A stretch of DNA of 25,938 nt from JAILLW01 sp045640905 (lineage in GTDB: Bacteria; Bacillota; Clostridia; Lachnospirales; Lachnospiraceae), in NCBI GenBank assembly GCA_045640905.1, contig JAZUFW010000016.1, positions 1 through 25,938 on the forward strand, given 5' to 3'. Below, piece after piece: positions 1 through 7,955 of this stretch (positions are counted from its first letter, which is position 1; the number at the start of each line of letters is the position of its first letter). The notes under the pieces are model-generated. The model had not been told where the DNA came from. It searched no databases and saw only the letters and a program-made list of their open reading frames with translations. The position numbers and the translations under genes are program-made.

Positions 1-1
1 T

Positions 2-520
2 ATACTTCTTTTTATAAACGGAAATGACATGACTACTTTTTCGTTAACTGGAAAAGCTGTTTGGGACATTAATACTAATGACTTTTACGGTACATCGCCT
101 TCCCCTTCGCCGGAACCGTCGAACCCGGCACCTCATGAGCATAGTTTCTACTGGGAGACTTTAAAGGAAGCTACAAAGTACGAGGATGGTCTTGAAGGAG
201 AAAAATGTGCATGCGGCGCAACAAGAAACATTCAAATAATTTCGGCATTGGGGTTCACATTGAATGAGTATGCTACTCCGATGGTTGTGAATGCGAAGCC
301 CGGTCAGACGATAGAACTGAATTTTGGAGAACTCAATTCTTTCCCCAAGAGCTTTATGGAAAAAGTAGCAGAAAAAACTCAGCAGAATGTCAGCTTTGGA
401 TTCCATTACAATTGGAATCATGTAGGGCAGGAAATCAAAATTCCGGCAGGAACGGAAGTAAATACCAATTTTGATTGGTATGGACCCGCAAAGATGCAAG
501 AATTGTACGGAGCAAATTAA
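2..520 (+). CDS. C-terminal part of a secreted/surface-type protein (5' end outside window)
   Basis: The frame is open to the left edge, so this is the end of a longer protein. The first ATG (29) has no convincing ribosome binding site and is unlikely to be the real start. Visible parts are a Pro/Ser/Glu linker (SPSPSPEPSNPAP), then HEH followed about 20 residues later by CACG, a degenerate version of the H-x-H...C-x2-C-G module seen in many Lachnospiraceae surface proteins. A final block contains NSFPKSFMEK and ends WYGPAKMQELYGAN. This whole half is paralogous to the end of the gene at 24906-25679. Here the metal-type pair is C-x-C rather than C-x2-C. Function is unknown; export is inferred from the paralogue, which has a signal peptide. 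A terminator follows directly. Confidence 0.75.
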   Translation: MLLFINGNDMTTFSLTGKAVWDINTNDFYGTSPSPSPEPSNPAPHEHSFYWETLKEATKYEDGLEGEKCACGATRNIQIISALGFTLNEYATPMVVNAKPGQTIELNFGELNSFPKSFMEKVAEKTQQNVSFGFHYNWNHVGQEIKIPAGTEVNTNFDWYGPAKMQELYGAN

Positions 521-545
521 CCGAAGAATTTGAAAGTATATACGG

Positions 546-581
546 AACACCGAGAGATAGATATTTCTCGGTGTTTTTCTT
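546..581 (+). terminator. Rho-independent terminator
   Basis: A perfect 10-bp stem (AACACCGAGA at 546-555 with TCTCGGTGTT at 566-575) is followed by a T-rich tail to 581. It lies 25 bases after the stop of the edge gene and separates it from the oxidoreductase operon. Confidence 0.85.
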
Positions 582-645
582 TTTACTAAAGCTTTTTTAT
601 GATAGGATTATGAGGGGAGAATTATTGACATATTGGGAGGATAAA

Positions 646-1692
646 ATGTTCACGGAACCATTAAAAATTAAGAATATTACCATCAGAAACAGAATAGCTG
701 TTCCGCCGATGGTATGCTTTTACTGGCCGTTGGAAAACGGGTATGTTTCAGACAAAAATGTAGAGCATTATCGGGAACTTGCAAAAGGCGGTGCAGGACT
801 CATTATTGTTGAAGCTACTGCAATTACCGAAAGAAGCAGACTTCATGAAGCACAACTGGGAATCTGGGAAGACGGTCAGATAGAGGGCCTTAAGCGTATT
901 ACCGATGCGATTCATGAAAACGGAGCAAAAGCGTTTATTCAGCTGTTGCATGCGGGTGGAAACGGAATAGACACTATGGCAGATGCACCGAGTACCCGAG
1001 ATTACAGCCCCGGGATTAAAGGCATTGAAATGAGCCGTAACTGTATTGAAAAAACAAAGGAAGATTTTGTCCAAGCTGCATTACGAGCTCAAAAGGCAGG
1101 ATTTGACGGAGTCGAACTTCACGGATGCCACGGATACCTTATTTCATGCTTTTTTAACCGCAAATTCAATACAAGAACGGATGAATACGGAAAGAACAGA
1201 GCCTTATTTGCTGTTGAAACGCTCAAAGCCGTTAAGGCAGCTCTTCCTGAAGACTTCATTGTCGGGATCAGATTTGGTATTTTTGAACCGCTTTTGGAGG
1301 ACGGACTTGAAAATGCCAAAGAAATAGTACCGTATACGGATTTTATCGATGTTTCGTACGGAACGGAATGTCAAGGGACGAGACCGGAGGGCTTTTTATG
1401 TTCCGAAGCAATTTACGGGGCCAGCCTTTTGAAAAAGGAATATCCGAATATGCCGATATTCGGGGTGCATAATGTTAATTCACGCGAGGATGTAATAAAT
1501 GCTTTGGCAACCGGCATTGATATGGTGGATGTGGGCAAGGCCAGCCTTACGGACCCGGCTTTTGCCAATCATATTATTAATAACGAACCGGCCGGCAAAT
1601 GCTTACGATGCAAAAATTATTGCAGGTGGAATCCGCCGCAGATGGCAGACCCCAATTTGAAATGTCCGGGATATGAACAGTTTCACCGATGA
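646..1692 (+). CDS. Old Yellow Enzyme family NADH:flavin oxidoreductase
   Basis: A 348-residue TIM-barrel flavoprotein of the OYE/2,4-dienoyl-CoA reductase family, which uses FMN and NAD(P)H to reduce activated double bonds; the substrate cannot be told. Visible signatures are the N-terminal FTEPLKIKNITIRNRIAVPP, an early LLHAGG (100-105), the active-site HGCHGYL (159-165) and NRKFNTRTDEYG (171-182). Near the C-terminus Cys319, 322, 326 and 340 (C-x2-C-x3-C-x13-C) resemble the 4Fe-4S ligand set of the large dienoyl-CoA reductases, but the following flavodoxin/NADPH domain of those enzymes is absent. The start at 646 is chosen because GGGAGG lies at 635-640; the frame extends upstream to 475 but runs back through the terminator. 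The SGNH hydrolase starts 32 bases downstream, probably in the same operon. Confidence 0.9.
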   Translation: MFTEPLKIKNITIRNRIAVPPMVCFYWPLENGYVSDKNVEHYRELAKGGAGLIIVEATAITERSRLHEAQLGIWEDGQIEGLKRITDAIHENGAKAFIQLLHAGGNGIDTMADAPSTRDYSPGIKGIEMSRNCIEKTKEDFVQAALRAQKAGFDGVELHGCHGYLISCFFNRKFNTRTDEYGKNRALFAVETLKAVKAALPEDFIVGIRFGIFEPLLEDGLENAKEIVPYTDFIDVSYGTECQGTRPEGFLCSEAIYGASLLKKEYPNMPIFGVHNVNSREDVINALATGIDMVDVGKASLTDPAFANHIINNEPAGKCLRCKNYCRWNPPQMADPNLKCPGYEQFHR

Positions 1693-1724
1693 ACAGAAAA
1701 TGAAAATCCTGAGGAGGAAAATGA

Positions 1725-2675
1725 ATGAAATTAACTAATAAAGAATTACGGGAAATATATTTCGGAGCATATTCGTTTGCTGACACTCCGGACGGATATC
1801 TGCAGGCTTTTCAGTATACACAAGAGCAGATGGATTACTTCAAAGGTGCTTTCGATTTTTGGTATGAAAGATGTAACGCATCTACATCCAAGACATTGGA
1901 ATTTGCTACAGAAGCCGAAGAGATTTCTTTCGAGTATAAAATCATTTGGACAGGATCTGAGGATTCATTTGAATTGGCGGTTGATTCTCTGATTTCTGAT
2001 ATCCGCTATGTTAAAGACCTGGAAAAAGAAGGTTCTTTAAAGTTTACGCTTCCAAAAGGCCGCAAGGCCGTTACGTTGTATCTGCCTGCGGATGCTACTG
2101 TTTTGATTAGAAATTTTGAAACGGATAAAGAAGTAAAGCCTGCGAAAAAGGGACAAAAAGTACTTTGGCTGGGCGACTCCATTACTCAGGGCTTTGGGCC
2201 GTTGCGCTCAGCGTGTACATATGTCAGCGTGGCCAATCGAATTCTGAACTACGATATCATTAATCAGGGAATCGGCGGGTATATTTATGACAAGAATGTT
2301 TTGATGAAAATGGAGGGCTACCTGCCCGACAAAATCATCGTTGCCTTGGGAACCAATCAGTTCGGCTGTGAAACTATGAAGGATATTGAAGAATATTATG
2401 AAAGACTGATTGAAGTATATGGCAGAGAAATGCCTATTTTGTGCATAACGCCTCTGTGGCGAGGGGATGTTCCCGACGGATATGAAACCTTGGCGGCCTT
2501 CTGCGAAAAGGTAAAGGCTATCGCCGGGAAATATCAGAATATCAAAATCGTAGAGGGATTCAAACTGGTGCCGCATTTGCCGGAATATTATCTCGACAAT
2601 CTTCACCCGAATTGCCTCGGGGCTGAAATCTACGGACGTAACCTGATAGAAGAAATCAGAAAAATCGGATTTTAG
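1725..2675 (+). CDS. SGNH/GDSL-type esterase with N-terminal accessory domain
   Basis: A 316-residue hydrolase, probably a carbohydrate or acyl esterase. The C-terminal half has the SGNH blocks: GDSIT with nucleophile Ser152 (block I), QGIGG at 181-185 (block II), GTN at 209-211 (block III) and DNLHPN with Asp291/His294 (block V). Residues 1-140 form a beta-rich accessory domain, an arrangement that recalls carbohydrate esterase family 2 and the SGNH proteins with an N-terminal jelly-roll. No signal peptide is seen, so it should be cytoplasmic. GAGGAGG at 1711-1717 supports the start at 1725; an ATG at 1721 is out of frame. It sits directly behind the OYE gene. The exact substrate is not inferable. 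Confidence 0.87.
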   Translation: MKLTNKELREIYFGAYSFADTPDGYLQAFQYTQEQMDYFKGAFDFWYERCNASTSKTLEFATEAEEISFEYKIIWTGSEDSFELAVDSLISDIRYVKDLEKEGSLKFTLPKGRKAVTLYLPADATVLIRNFETDKEVKPAKKGQKVLWLGDSITQGFGPLRSACTYVSVANRILNYDIINQGIGGYIYDKNVLMKMEGYLPDKIIVALGTNQFGCETMKDIEEYYERLIEVYGREMPILCITPLWRGDVPDGYETLAAFCEKVKAIAGKYQNIKIVEGFKLVPHLPEYYLDNLHPNCLGAEIYGRNLIEEIRKIGF

Positions 2676-2704
2676 CCGGTGCTGTTTCCCATATTAATCA
2701 AACT

Positions 2705-3391
2705 CTATTGCGGGATTTCTCCTGACGATACTTTGTTGTCGTATTCTTTTTGCAGTATATCCATTACTTCTTCGTAGGTGATGCATCCGTTTATTTCGAT
2801 ATGGGCCATGATGACTTTTTCAGATTCCTTTTGATTAGCAGGATCGGAAACCCATACTGCGGCAATTTCATGATGCAGGGGATGTTCTTTCATCCATTCT
2901 TCGGTGTTGTATTGCTTTTCCGGAGAATATATATCCGAAACTCTGACCAAATCGCGAGCCATTTGATCAAATTCCGACGGGTCGTGGAAGAAAATTGATG
3001 TTCCGCCGACTTCGTTCAGCGTAGCGTAGAATGCATCATCGCGATAAGAGTTAACAACGGCATCTGCGTATTTGACTTCGATTTTTTTGTAATAAATCGG
3101 AGTATCGCCTTCTCTGAAAAAGGCCAAGTTACTCACAGAACTTACAGCATCAAATTTTAGCTCGCGTTCGGTTGAATGAAAGTGATAAGTAACTTCCATG
3201 GGAGTGGTACGAGTAGTTTCTTTTGAATCAAATTCAAACTGCTCGGTAGGACAAGCTTTTTTAACTGCCTCAATAACTTTGTCTTCGCGCGGAGCGTTTC
3301 CCAATATGGTTGTATACTGTCGACATCCGCTTAACAGAATTATGCAAAGAGTTAATATTACCAATAGGTTAGTTTTTATATTTCGTTTCAT
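2705..3391 (-). CDS. Putative lipoprotein of unknown function
   Basis: A 228-residue protein starting with a lysine/arginine-containing N-region, a hydrophobic core and a lipobox LLSGC, giving lipidation at Cys23. Mature residues include a mixed charged domain with no signature I recognise. The start ATG at 3391 has AGGAGC just upstream on the minus strand. It is convergent with the esterase gene (29 bases between stops) and divergent from the signalling operon. It may be a cell-envelope protein of the kind sensed by the neighbouring kinase, but nothing in the sequence shows this. Confidence 0.75.
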   Translation of the reverse strand: MKRNIKTNLLVILTLCIILLSGCRQYTTILGNAPREDKVIEAVKKACPTEQFEFDSKETTRTTPMEVTYHFHSTERELKFDAVSSVSNLAFFREGDTPIYYKKIEVKYADAVVNSYRDDAFYATLNEVGGTSIFFHDPSEFDQMARDLVRVSDIYSPEKQYNTEEWMKEHPLHHEIAAVWVSDPANQKESEKVIMAHIEINGCITYEEVMDILQKEYDNKVSSGEIPQ

Positions 3392-3488
3392 AGATTGCTC
3401 CTGATCAAAATGATGTTATCTCTTTCAAACAAGCATGACGACGCAAGCATTGCTCATATATCAGCAGTGAATAGTAACAATTAAGCAG

Positions 3489-3518
3489 ATTATAGTATAC
3501 AGTCGTAAAAAATAGCAA
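3489..3518 (-). promoter_or_regulatory. Candidate promoter of the lipoprotein gene
   Basis: Reading leftward, TTGCTA (3518-3513) and a perfect TATAAT (3494-3489) are separated by 18 bases, about 100 bases upstream of the lipoprotein start. The -10 is strong and the -35 matches at 4 of 6 positions. Confidence 0.45.
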
Positions 3519-3583
3519 CATTAATTGTTTATTGAGATTCGGTATGATAAAATCAAGCGAAAAGTCTATCACGGAGGGGAATA

Positions 3584-3928
3584 ATGACCGGAGTATATAT
3601 ATTTGACGGGGTACTTTTAGCAATTTGTATAGTGCTTTGCATAGTAAACAGAATTGACAGGAGTAAAGTTCCGGCAAAATGGAAAATCGATTTGGGATAT
3701 GTTTTTCCAATCCTTTCTATTGTGGCAGGGGTAATTCAACAGTTATTAACTTTTTTAGTCAGTATTTTTATTATGTCGCTGGCAGATGGAAATTCATTTG
3801 CATTTGAAGCTTTGATAAATATAATGTTTTTGATGCTACTGCCGTTGGCAATTATTGTTTCGGCTATAGTCTGCATAGTAAAAACAAAAAAACTGGATAA
3901 ATACAGAAAGTCGTTATATATTAGATAG
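3584..3928 (+). CDS. Small membrane protein heading the phospho-signalling operon
   Basis: A 114-residue, very hydrophobic protein with about three membrane segments (roughly residues 5-22, 38-68 and 77-100) and a basic C-terminal tail (KTKKLDKYRKS). A strong GGAGGGG precedes the start at a normal distance. No family is recognised. The last membrane segment (IIVSAIVCIVK) is similar in wording to one in the small membrane protein that ends the operon (IIVISAIVTIVK at 10089-10406), so the two may be distant relatives. The PP2C gene begins 33 bases downstream, so it is probably the first gene of the operon. A possible -10, TATGAT, lies at 3543-3548 without a clear -35. Confidence 0.7.
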   Translation: MTGVYIFDGVLLAICIVLCIVNRIDRSKVPAKWKIDLGYVFPILSIVAGVIQQLLTFLVSIFIMSLADGNSFAFEALINIMFLMLLPLAIIVSAIVCIVKTKKLDKYRKSLYIR

Positions 3929-3961
3929 TTTTGCACACTATGTTTTTGGAATGAATTCGTT

Positions 3962-4825
3962 ATGGGTACGTGTAGGTATATAAAGGCTATGATTAATTTA
4001 TTTAGGAAGAAAAAGAATACTTTAAGTTCCAAAGCTTCATCCGATTTTAAAACAATATCACCGGGAGAAAATTCTCTCAGTTATGAAGTTGCCAATCTTC
4101 AGGGTATGGGGAAACGTCCATACCAGGAAGATGCTTTTTGCGTGGCCAATGTTTTTGATGAAGAAAAACTGAAAAAGCAGGGCCTTTTGTTTGCTGTCTG
4201 TGATGGAATGGGGGGCCTGAATGCGGGAAGTGATGCCGCAAATACGGCAACGGAAATAATTCGAAGCCGCTTTTTTTTGATGGATCCAAAAGAGGATATT
4301 TCAAAATATTTATGCGAAAGTCTGAAACTCTCTTCCGCAAAAATAAAGGAAAAATATCATGAACAAAGCGGAAGCACCGGAATTGCCGGGGTGATTTTTG
4401 ACGGGAAACTTCATTTCGCAAGTGTCGGCGACAGCTTTATATATTTGTTCAGAAATAATATTCCGGTCAGACTTAATAAGCCGCATAATCTTCAAAACAG
4501 GATATATGATGAATGCGTGGAGAATGATGACTGGAATCCTTTTTTGGCCAGAAACAATGTTGAGAAGAATTCCCTGACCGATTATCTCGGAATGAACAAT
4601 CTTTCGAGAATCGATGCTACCGTCAGACCGATTAAATTACGGCCTAAAGATGTGATTTTGATTTGTTCCGACGGTGCGGTTTCATTTTCGGACGAAAATG
4701 AGTTAAGGGATATGCTGATTCCCACGGATGCCAATGAGTCATCACGAAGAATTGAAGAGAAAATAAAAAAATCGGATAATCCGAATCAGGATAACTATAC
4801 AGCTATAATTATTTGTGTAAGATAG
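3962..4825 (+). CDS. PP2C-family Ser/Thr protein phosphatase (first of two)
   Basis: A 287-residue metal-dependent phosphatase expected to remove phosphate from Ser/Thr residues modified by the kinase encoded next. All PP2C metal-binding motifs are present: RPYQED (Asp57), CDGMGG (Asp81, Gly82), VGDS (Asp157), CSDG (Asp237) and DN (277-278). A basic, Ser-rich leader of about 35 residues precedes the domain, and no membrane segment is seen. The start is uncertain: ATG 3962 has only a weak GGAA upstream, and Met10 (3989) is an alternative that would lose nine residues and leave the domain untouched. It ends 29 bases before the kinase gene. Confidence 0.92.
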   Translation: MGTCRYIKAMINLFRKKKNTLSSKASSDFKTISPGENSLSYEVANLQGMGKRPYQEDAFCVANVFDEEKLKKQGLLFAVCDGMGGLNAGSDAANTATEIIRSRFFLMDPKEDISKYLCESLKLSSAKIKEKYHEQSGSTGIAGVIFDGKLHFASVGDSFIYLFRNNIPVRLNKPHNLQNRIYDECVENDDWNPFLARNNVEKNSLTDYLGMNNLSRIDATVRPIKLRPKDVILICSDGAVSFSDENELRDMLIPTDANESSRRIEEKIKKSDNPNQDNYTAIIICVR

Positions 4826-4854
4826 GTAAAATCGGTTTAGGAAGGCTATAAATA

Positions 4855-7215
4855 ATGAACGAAAATTTTCCTCTGGCGTTAAATGAAGGAAGCGTATTGG
4901 CAGGTCAATACATAATCGAGGGCGTCCTCGGACAGGGCGGCTTTGGAATTACGTATGTGGCTACAGATCATAAGAGCGGCCAAAAGGTGGCCATTAAGGA
5001 ATTTTTCCCTGATACAATGGCAACCAGAGACGGAAATACTGTTATGTCCTTTACAGGAGAGCGTGCCGAAGGATTTGAGTACGGAAAAAACTGCTTTTTG
5101 CAGGAAGCGCAGACGCTGGCGCAGTTTATAGATATTAAGAACATTGTCAGGATTTTTACATATTTTGAAGAAAACTCAACCGCATATTTTGTCATGGAAT
5201 ATGTGGAGGGAGAGAGCTTTGATGAATACATTAAGAAAAAGGGAGGAAAGATAAGCTTTGATGAAGCTTCGAAACTCCTGATTCCCGTTATGGATGCGTT
5301 GGCTGCAGTTCATGAAAAGGGAATAGTACACAGAGACGTTACGCCCGATAACATTTTTATATGCAATGACGGGACGGTTAAACTTCTTGATTTCGGTGCG
5401 GCCAGATACAGCATAGGTGATAAATCAAAGAGCCTTGATGTAGTGTTAAAGCACGGCTTCGCTCCGAAAGAGCAGTACACCAGACACGGCCGCCAGGGGG
5501 CATTTACGGATGTATATTCCCTCGGTGCCACTTTCTATTACGCAATAACCGGGAAAAAGTTACCCGATTCAATAGACAGACTGGAAGATGATGATTTGAT
5601 TCCGCCCAGCAATCTGGGAGTGGATATTCCTGAGGATAAAGAAGAAGTACTCTTTAAGGCCATAAGTGTGCAGCCTCAGGACAGATTCCAGAATATGAGG
5701 GATTTTGCGGCCGCACTTAGAGGAGAAGGTGCGCAGGAAATTGGGAAAACGGTTGCCGTCAGTACGGGAACACCCATTGGAGTACCTGCGAAAGCCATGC
5801 AAAATTCGCAGAATGTTAATGCTGCCGGCTCTTCGGACCGGGCAAAGAAGGAGAGTCCGTTTAAGAAAGGATTTGTGCTTCCGGCGATTATTGTGGGCGG
5901 ATGCTTAATAATAGCGGCAGTAATAATAGGAATTGTTGTTTCGGTAAATAAACCCCGGATGAATGCGGATTTGGAGCAGTCCACGACAGTGGAGAAGACT
6001 GAAAAAGAAGAGAATCAATCGCAAGGTTCGGGCACACAGGCTCCCGGAAATACCGGAGAGGATGCGCCGTCGGATGGTGAAGATGCCTCCAAAGAAGGTG
6101 GAGAGGATACATCCAAAGATGACGGAAGTGCAACCACCGACAAGCAGAATTCGTCGATTATGGAGAATATCGGATATTTCAGCCCTGTTGCAATCAGTAA
6201 TATTAACAACGGAGGAATAGTAGCTGAGAGTGAGGCGGGGACATTTGTATCTGTTAGAGGCAAGGGCTTATGTCTTTATACTTGTGATAGCAACGGTAAC
6301 GGAAACTATGAGGTTCTTGTCAGTGAAGATGGAGACTGCTTTTTAACCAATATCAATGTGATCGGGGATAAAATCCTTTATACAAAAGAGTATGTTCCAT
6401 ACATGGTAAATATAGACGGAAGCGATAACGGGCGTTGCACCCTTTTTCAGGAAGACTTGTTAATAGAAAAACTCTATGCGAATGAAAATGGTTGCTTTAT
6501 TCTTGAACACAATGAGGAATTTGACTGGACGGCAGATTTATATTACAAGGACTGGGAAACAGGCCAAGAATCTGCTCATTTTCCTGTGCTGTGCGACACA
6601 GATCTTGCCATTTGGGAGAAGGAGATGTTTTTTATATCATCTGACCAGCAGCTTGTCAGGGTGAACTATGCTGAAGAAAAGGGCTATTATGTTTCAAATA
6701 ATCCAAGAGAAAAGAGGATTATACATATTTCACAGACCGAAATCGGTGAAAATGAAATGATTATGTACACTTCTTGGAATGAAGAAGACGATCAAAGCGA
6801 ATGCTATCATACTAATTATTATTGGCATGCCGACGATTATTCCGATTCCTTCCGACTTGAAGGCTATTCGTATGAAGATGCATTGGAAGACGGTTTTTCG
6901 GGGAGTGTTACCACTTATTATAAAGGAAATTACTATTTTACGAGTGTAGATTTATTTTTTGAAGACAAAGAAGCACAGGTTCCACGCGTAAAAATGTTTA
7001 CTTCAAAGTGGCCTGACAAAACGAACGGTGAAAAAACTCCGTCCGAACTCTATTTGACGATAAATGGGCCGATATCAGGTGACAATATAGAAGGTTTCGG
7101 TGTTTCTGAAAAGTATGGGAAGTTTTTCTGCAGACAAGTTAACAACCAGTTTAGAACGCAAACAGTGGTTGGTGATATGGATAATCCGACGGATAGCTAT
7201 GAAGTTTACATGTGA
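4855..7215 (+). CDS. Transmembrane Ser/Thr protein kinase with extracytoplasmic sensor-like domain
   Basis: A 786-residue bifacial receptor kinase. Residues 15-290 hold a Hanks-type kinase domain with glycine loop LGQGGFGITY (25-34), catalytic Lys48 (VAIK), HRDVTPDN (159-166), DFG (179-181) and the activation-segment GFAPKEQY (201-208); all catalytic residues are intact. A linker (290-338) carries IGKTVAVSTG at 296-305, nearly the same peptide as the repeats of the next gene. One membrane helix spans about 340-364. An acidic, low-complexity stalk (370-435) leads to an outer domain of about 350 residues with short beta-like repeats containing D-G-(S) turns, possibly a beta-propeller. There are no PASTA repeats, so it is not the usual PrkC/PknB-type cell-wall kinase. 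It is flanked by PP2C, FHA and protease genes that are likely partners. Confidence 0.92.
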   Translation: MNENFPLALNEGSVLAGQYIIEGVLGQGGFGITYVATDHKSGQKVAIKEFFPDTMATRDGNTVMSFTGERAEGFEYGKNCFLQEAQTLAQFIDIKNIVRIFTYFEENSTAYFVMEYVEGESFDEYIKKKGGKISFDEASKLLIPVMDALAAVHEKGIVHRDVTPDNIFICNDGTVKLLDFGAARYSIGDKSKSLDVVLKHGFAPKEQYTRHGRQGAFTDVYSLGATFYYAITGKKLPDSIDRLEDDDLIPPSNLGVDIPEDKEEVLFKAISVQPQDRFQNMRDFAAALRGEGAQEIGKTVAVSTGTPIGVPAKAMQNSQNVNAAGSSDRAKKESPFKKGFVLPAIIVGGCLIIAAVIIGIVVSVNKPRMNADLEQSTTVEKTEKEENQSQGSGTQAPGNTGEDAPSDGEDASKEGGEDTSKDDGSATTDKQNSSIMENIGYFSPVAISNINNGGIVAESEAGTFVSVRGKGLCLYTCDSNGNGNYEVLVSEDGDCFLTNINVIGDKILYTKEYVPYMVNIDGSDNGRCTLFQEDLLIEKLYANENGCFILEHNEEFDWTADLYYKDWETGQESAHFPVLCDTDLAIWEKEMFFISSDQQLVRVNYAEEKGYYVSNNPREKRIIHISQTEIGENEMIMYTSWNEEDDQSECYHTNYYWHADDYSDSFRLEGYSYEDALEDGFSGSVTTYYKGNYYFTSVDLFFEDKEAQVPRVKMFTSKWPDKTNGEKTPSELYLTINGPISGDNIEGFGVSEKYGKFFCRQVNNQFRTQTVVGDMDNPTDSYEVYM

Positions 7216-7271
7216 GCGGATTGACAAGAGTCTGTTTGGCAAGAAATAGGTGTTATCGAAAGGAATGAAAA

Positions 7272-7916
7272 ATGGCATTTTCGGAATGTGAAAACGGACA
7301 TATATATGATACTTCACAATATACAGCGTGCCCTTATTGCAAGAATAAAGAAGTAAGAATCGAATTCGGTACTTCTGCGGATACAATCGGAAAGACGGTG
7401 CCTGTATCTGCGGGAAGCGATATCGGAAAAACAGTGCCCGTATCCATGGGAAGTGATATAGGAAAAACGGTCCCCGTATCCATGGGAAGTGATATAGGAA
7501 AAACGGTCCCCGTATCAACGGGAAGCGATATCGGCAAAACGGTGCCTGTATCAAACAGCGTCGGTGCCACAACAGCGGCTACAAAAGTATACGGATGGCT
7601 GGTAAGTATTGAAGGCGCAGATAGCGGAAAGGATTATAAAATCACTTCCGGGAATTGCTCGGTAGGAACAGGCCCGGATGCAGATATTACTTTATCGCTG
7701 CCGGGAGTTAATTATTCGGGCCAACTGTTTAGAATCTGTTTTGATAAAAGAGGCGGACAGTTCTATCTTGTTCCAAATTCGGGATTTACGGATATTTATA
7801 TAGGCAAGGAACCTGTATATTCGCAGAGATTGATTCCGTCCGGTACATTTCTTGAAATCGTCGGGTGCAAATATGTATTTGTTTCATTCTGCAATGAAAA
7901 TTTTAGCTGGGATTAA
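7272..7916 (+). CDS. Zinc-ribbon protein with five IGKTVPVS repeats and an FHA-like domain
   Basis: A 214-residue soluble protein with three parts. Residues 6-23 are a zinc-ribbon-like knuckle (C6, H10, C20, C23 in CENGHIYDTSQYTACPYC). Residues 39-94 are five tandem copies of a 12-residue repeat with IGKTVPVS at the core, placing Thr42, 54, 66, 78 and 90 in register. Residues 107-214 resemble an FHA fold (YGWLVSIEG...GPDADI...), as in a family of clostridial zinc-ribbon/FHA proteins. The usual phosphothreonine-binding residues appear lost: GT replaces GR at 132-133 and SGQL (149-152) replaces SRxH. It may therefore be the phosphorylated substrate rather than a reader. The kinase gene lies 56 bases upstream and the protease gene 39 bases downstream. 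AAAGGA precedes the start. Confidence 0.85.
   Translation: MAFSECENGHIYDTSQYTACPYCKNKEVRIEFGTSADTIGKTVPVSAGSDIGKTVPVSMGSDIGKTVPVSMGSDIGKTVPVSTGSDIGKTVPVSNSVGATTAATKVYGWLVSIEGADSGKDYKITSGNCSVGTGPDADITLSLPGVNYSGQLFRICFDKRGGQFYLVPNSGFTDIYIGKEPVYSQRLIPSGTFLEIVGCKYVFVSFCNENFSWD
7386..7553 (+). repeat. 36-base in-frame tandem repeat (about 4.7 copies) encoding IGKTVPVS(x)GSD
   Basis: Five cores at a strict 36-base period encode a 12-residue unit. The middle units are almost identical at the DNA level, while the first and last differ mostly at synonymous positions. This suggests recent expansion of the centre with the peptide sequence kept by selection. Confidence 0.9.
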
Positions 7917-7955
7917 TTATTATAAAGAAAAAAGGGGAATAAGAGAGGATTAGAA

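Noticed and set aside
625..630. TTGACA as a -35 box for the Old Yellow Enzyme gene
   Set aside because: It is only 16 bases before the start codon, with no room for a -10 and transcription start.
475..645. Upstream extension of the Old Yellow Enzyme gene
   Set aside because: It overlaps the end of the previous gene and the terminator at 546-581, while ATG 646 has GGGAGG at the right distance.
7075..7572. Minus-strand open frames over the 36-base repeat (repeated TGTVFPIS)
   Set aside because: They are antisense shadows of the in-frame repeat of the FHA-like gene; the plus-strand gene has clear domains and a ribosome binding site.
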